Shown piece after piece: positions 63,903 through 64,000 of a stretch of DNA of 64,000 nt. Below the pieces are notes generated by a model. It saw nothing but the letters and a program-made list of their open reading frames with translations. It ran no database searches and had not been told where the DNA came from. Made by a program: the position numbers and the translations under genes. Source of the DNA: Pedobacter chinensis (GTDB lineage Bacteria > Bacteroidota > Bacteroidia > Sphingobacteriales > Sphingobacteriaceae). The stretch is from the NCBI RefSeq assembly GCF_003339865.1, contig NZ_QPKV01000004.1:248001-312000 (forward strand), read 5' to 3'. Numbering within the stretch: the first letter of the stretch is position 1; each line of letters starts with the position of its first letter.

Positions 63903-64000
63903 ATGAATAATTCCCCAAAAATTATCATATCAGGTGGTGGCACCGGCGGGCATATTTTTCCCGCCGTGGCCATAGCCAATGCGCTTAAGCGTTTGGTGCC
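63903..64000 (+). CDS. murG: MurG, UDP-GlcNAc:lipid I transferase, 3' end outside window
   Basis: Only the first 32 codons are inside the window. They read [20 protein letters not shown], the glycine-rich acceptor loop of MurG (GGTGGH-F/I-P-A), followed by NALKRL. The enzyme adds GlcNAc to lipid I at the inner face of the membrane to give lipid II. Position after ftsW is as expected for the dcw cluster, apart from the GxxExxY cassette in between. Confidence 0.92.
   Translation, partial: MNNSPKIIISGGGTGGHIFPAVAIANALKRLV

Overview
The window looks like a chromosomal segment of a Bacteroidota bacterium, most likely of the Pedobacter/Sphingobacteriaceae type. This is an inference from several things seen together: promoters with a TAnnTTTG -7 element, a UpxY-type NusG paralogue, a dcw cluster in Bacteroidota order, GxxExxY and S23-type four-helix genes, and spacers full of palindromic and low-complexity repeats. 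I saw no tRNA, rRNA, CRISPR array or intact transposase.

Layout. Positions 1-1049 (minus) hold the 5' part of a secreted glycosidase cut by the window edge. Positions 1743-40600 (minus) are one large exopolysaccharide (EPS) locus. Read in transcription order, it has wza (export lipoprotein), wzc (chain-length regulator and BY-kinase), a UpxY-like antiterminator and an AsnB-type amidotransferase, followed by a glycosyltransferase and the ABC exporter pair wzm/wzt with a four-helix gene wedged between them. A tightly overlapping, AT-rich block of glycosyl-, acyl- and methyltransferases comes next, including a GT11 fucosyltransferase-like protein and a Gfo/Idh-SDR fusion. A Wzy-like polymerase, two more glycosyltransferases, an exosortase and a WcaF-like acetyltransferase close the locus. 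The first genes are separated by long tandem-repeat spacers, whereas the serotype-like block has almost none.

Positions 41135-46814 (mainly plus) carry four small secreted proteins with one shared architecture. Each has a signal peptide, a Gly-Cys just after the predicted cleavage site, exactly four cysteines in the predicted mature ectodomain, a P-I/L-D-D/N-Y-I-P-type motif, one hydrophobic helix and a basic tail. These look like the sorted substrates of the exosortase at 2340-2921 (an XrtY / PID-CTERM-like system, named from memory). The fourth is followed after 1 bp by a glycosyltransferase gene. This is the most interesting system in the window: an exosortase embedded in an EPS operon, with a family of four-cysteine substrates at the other end of the locus.

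Positions 46850-64000 (plus) are mostly housekeeping. After a ~134-bp tandem array come a WecA/TagO-like phosphoglycosyl transferase (a candidate EPS initiator), gapA, a GNAT acetyltransferase with pgk, and a Fic protein whose catalytic histidine is glutamine, preceded by a perfect inverted repeat. The dcw cluster follows: mraZ, rsmH, ftsL, ftsI-type PBP, murE, mraY, murD, ftsW, a GxxExxY cassette bounded by 30-bp imperfect inverted repeats, and the start of murG.

Repeats are a theme of the whole window. There are five tandem arrays (units ~223, ~232/238, ~365, ~134 and 7 bp), a perfect 367-bp tandem duplication that copied the 5' half of a glycosyltransferase, direct repeats on both sides of wzc, and REP-like elements found both in spacers and, apparently in frame, inside two glycosyltransferase genes.
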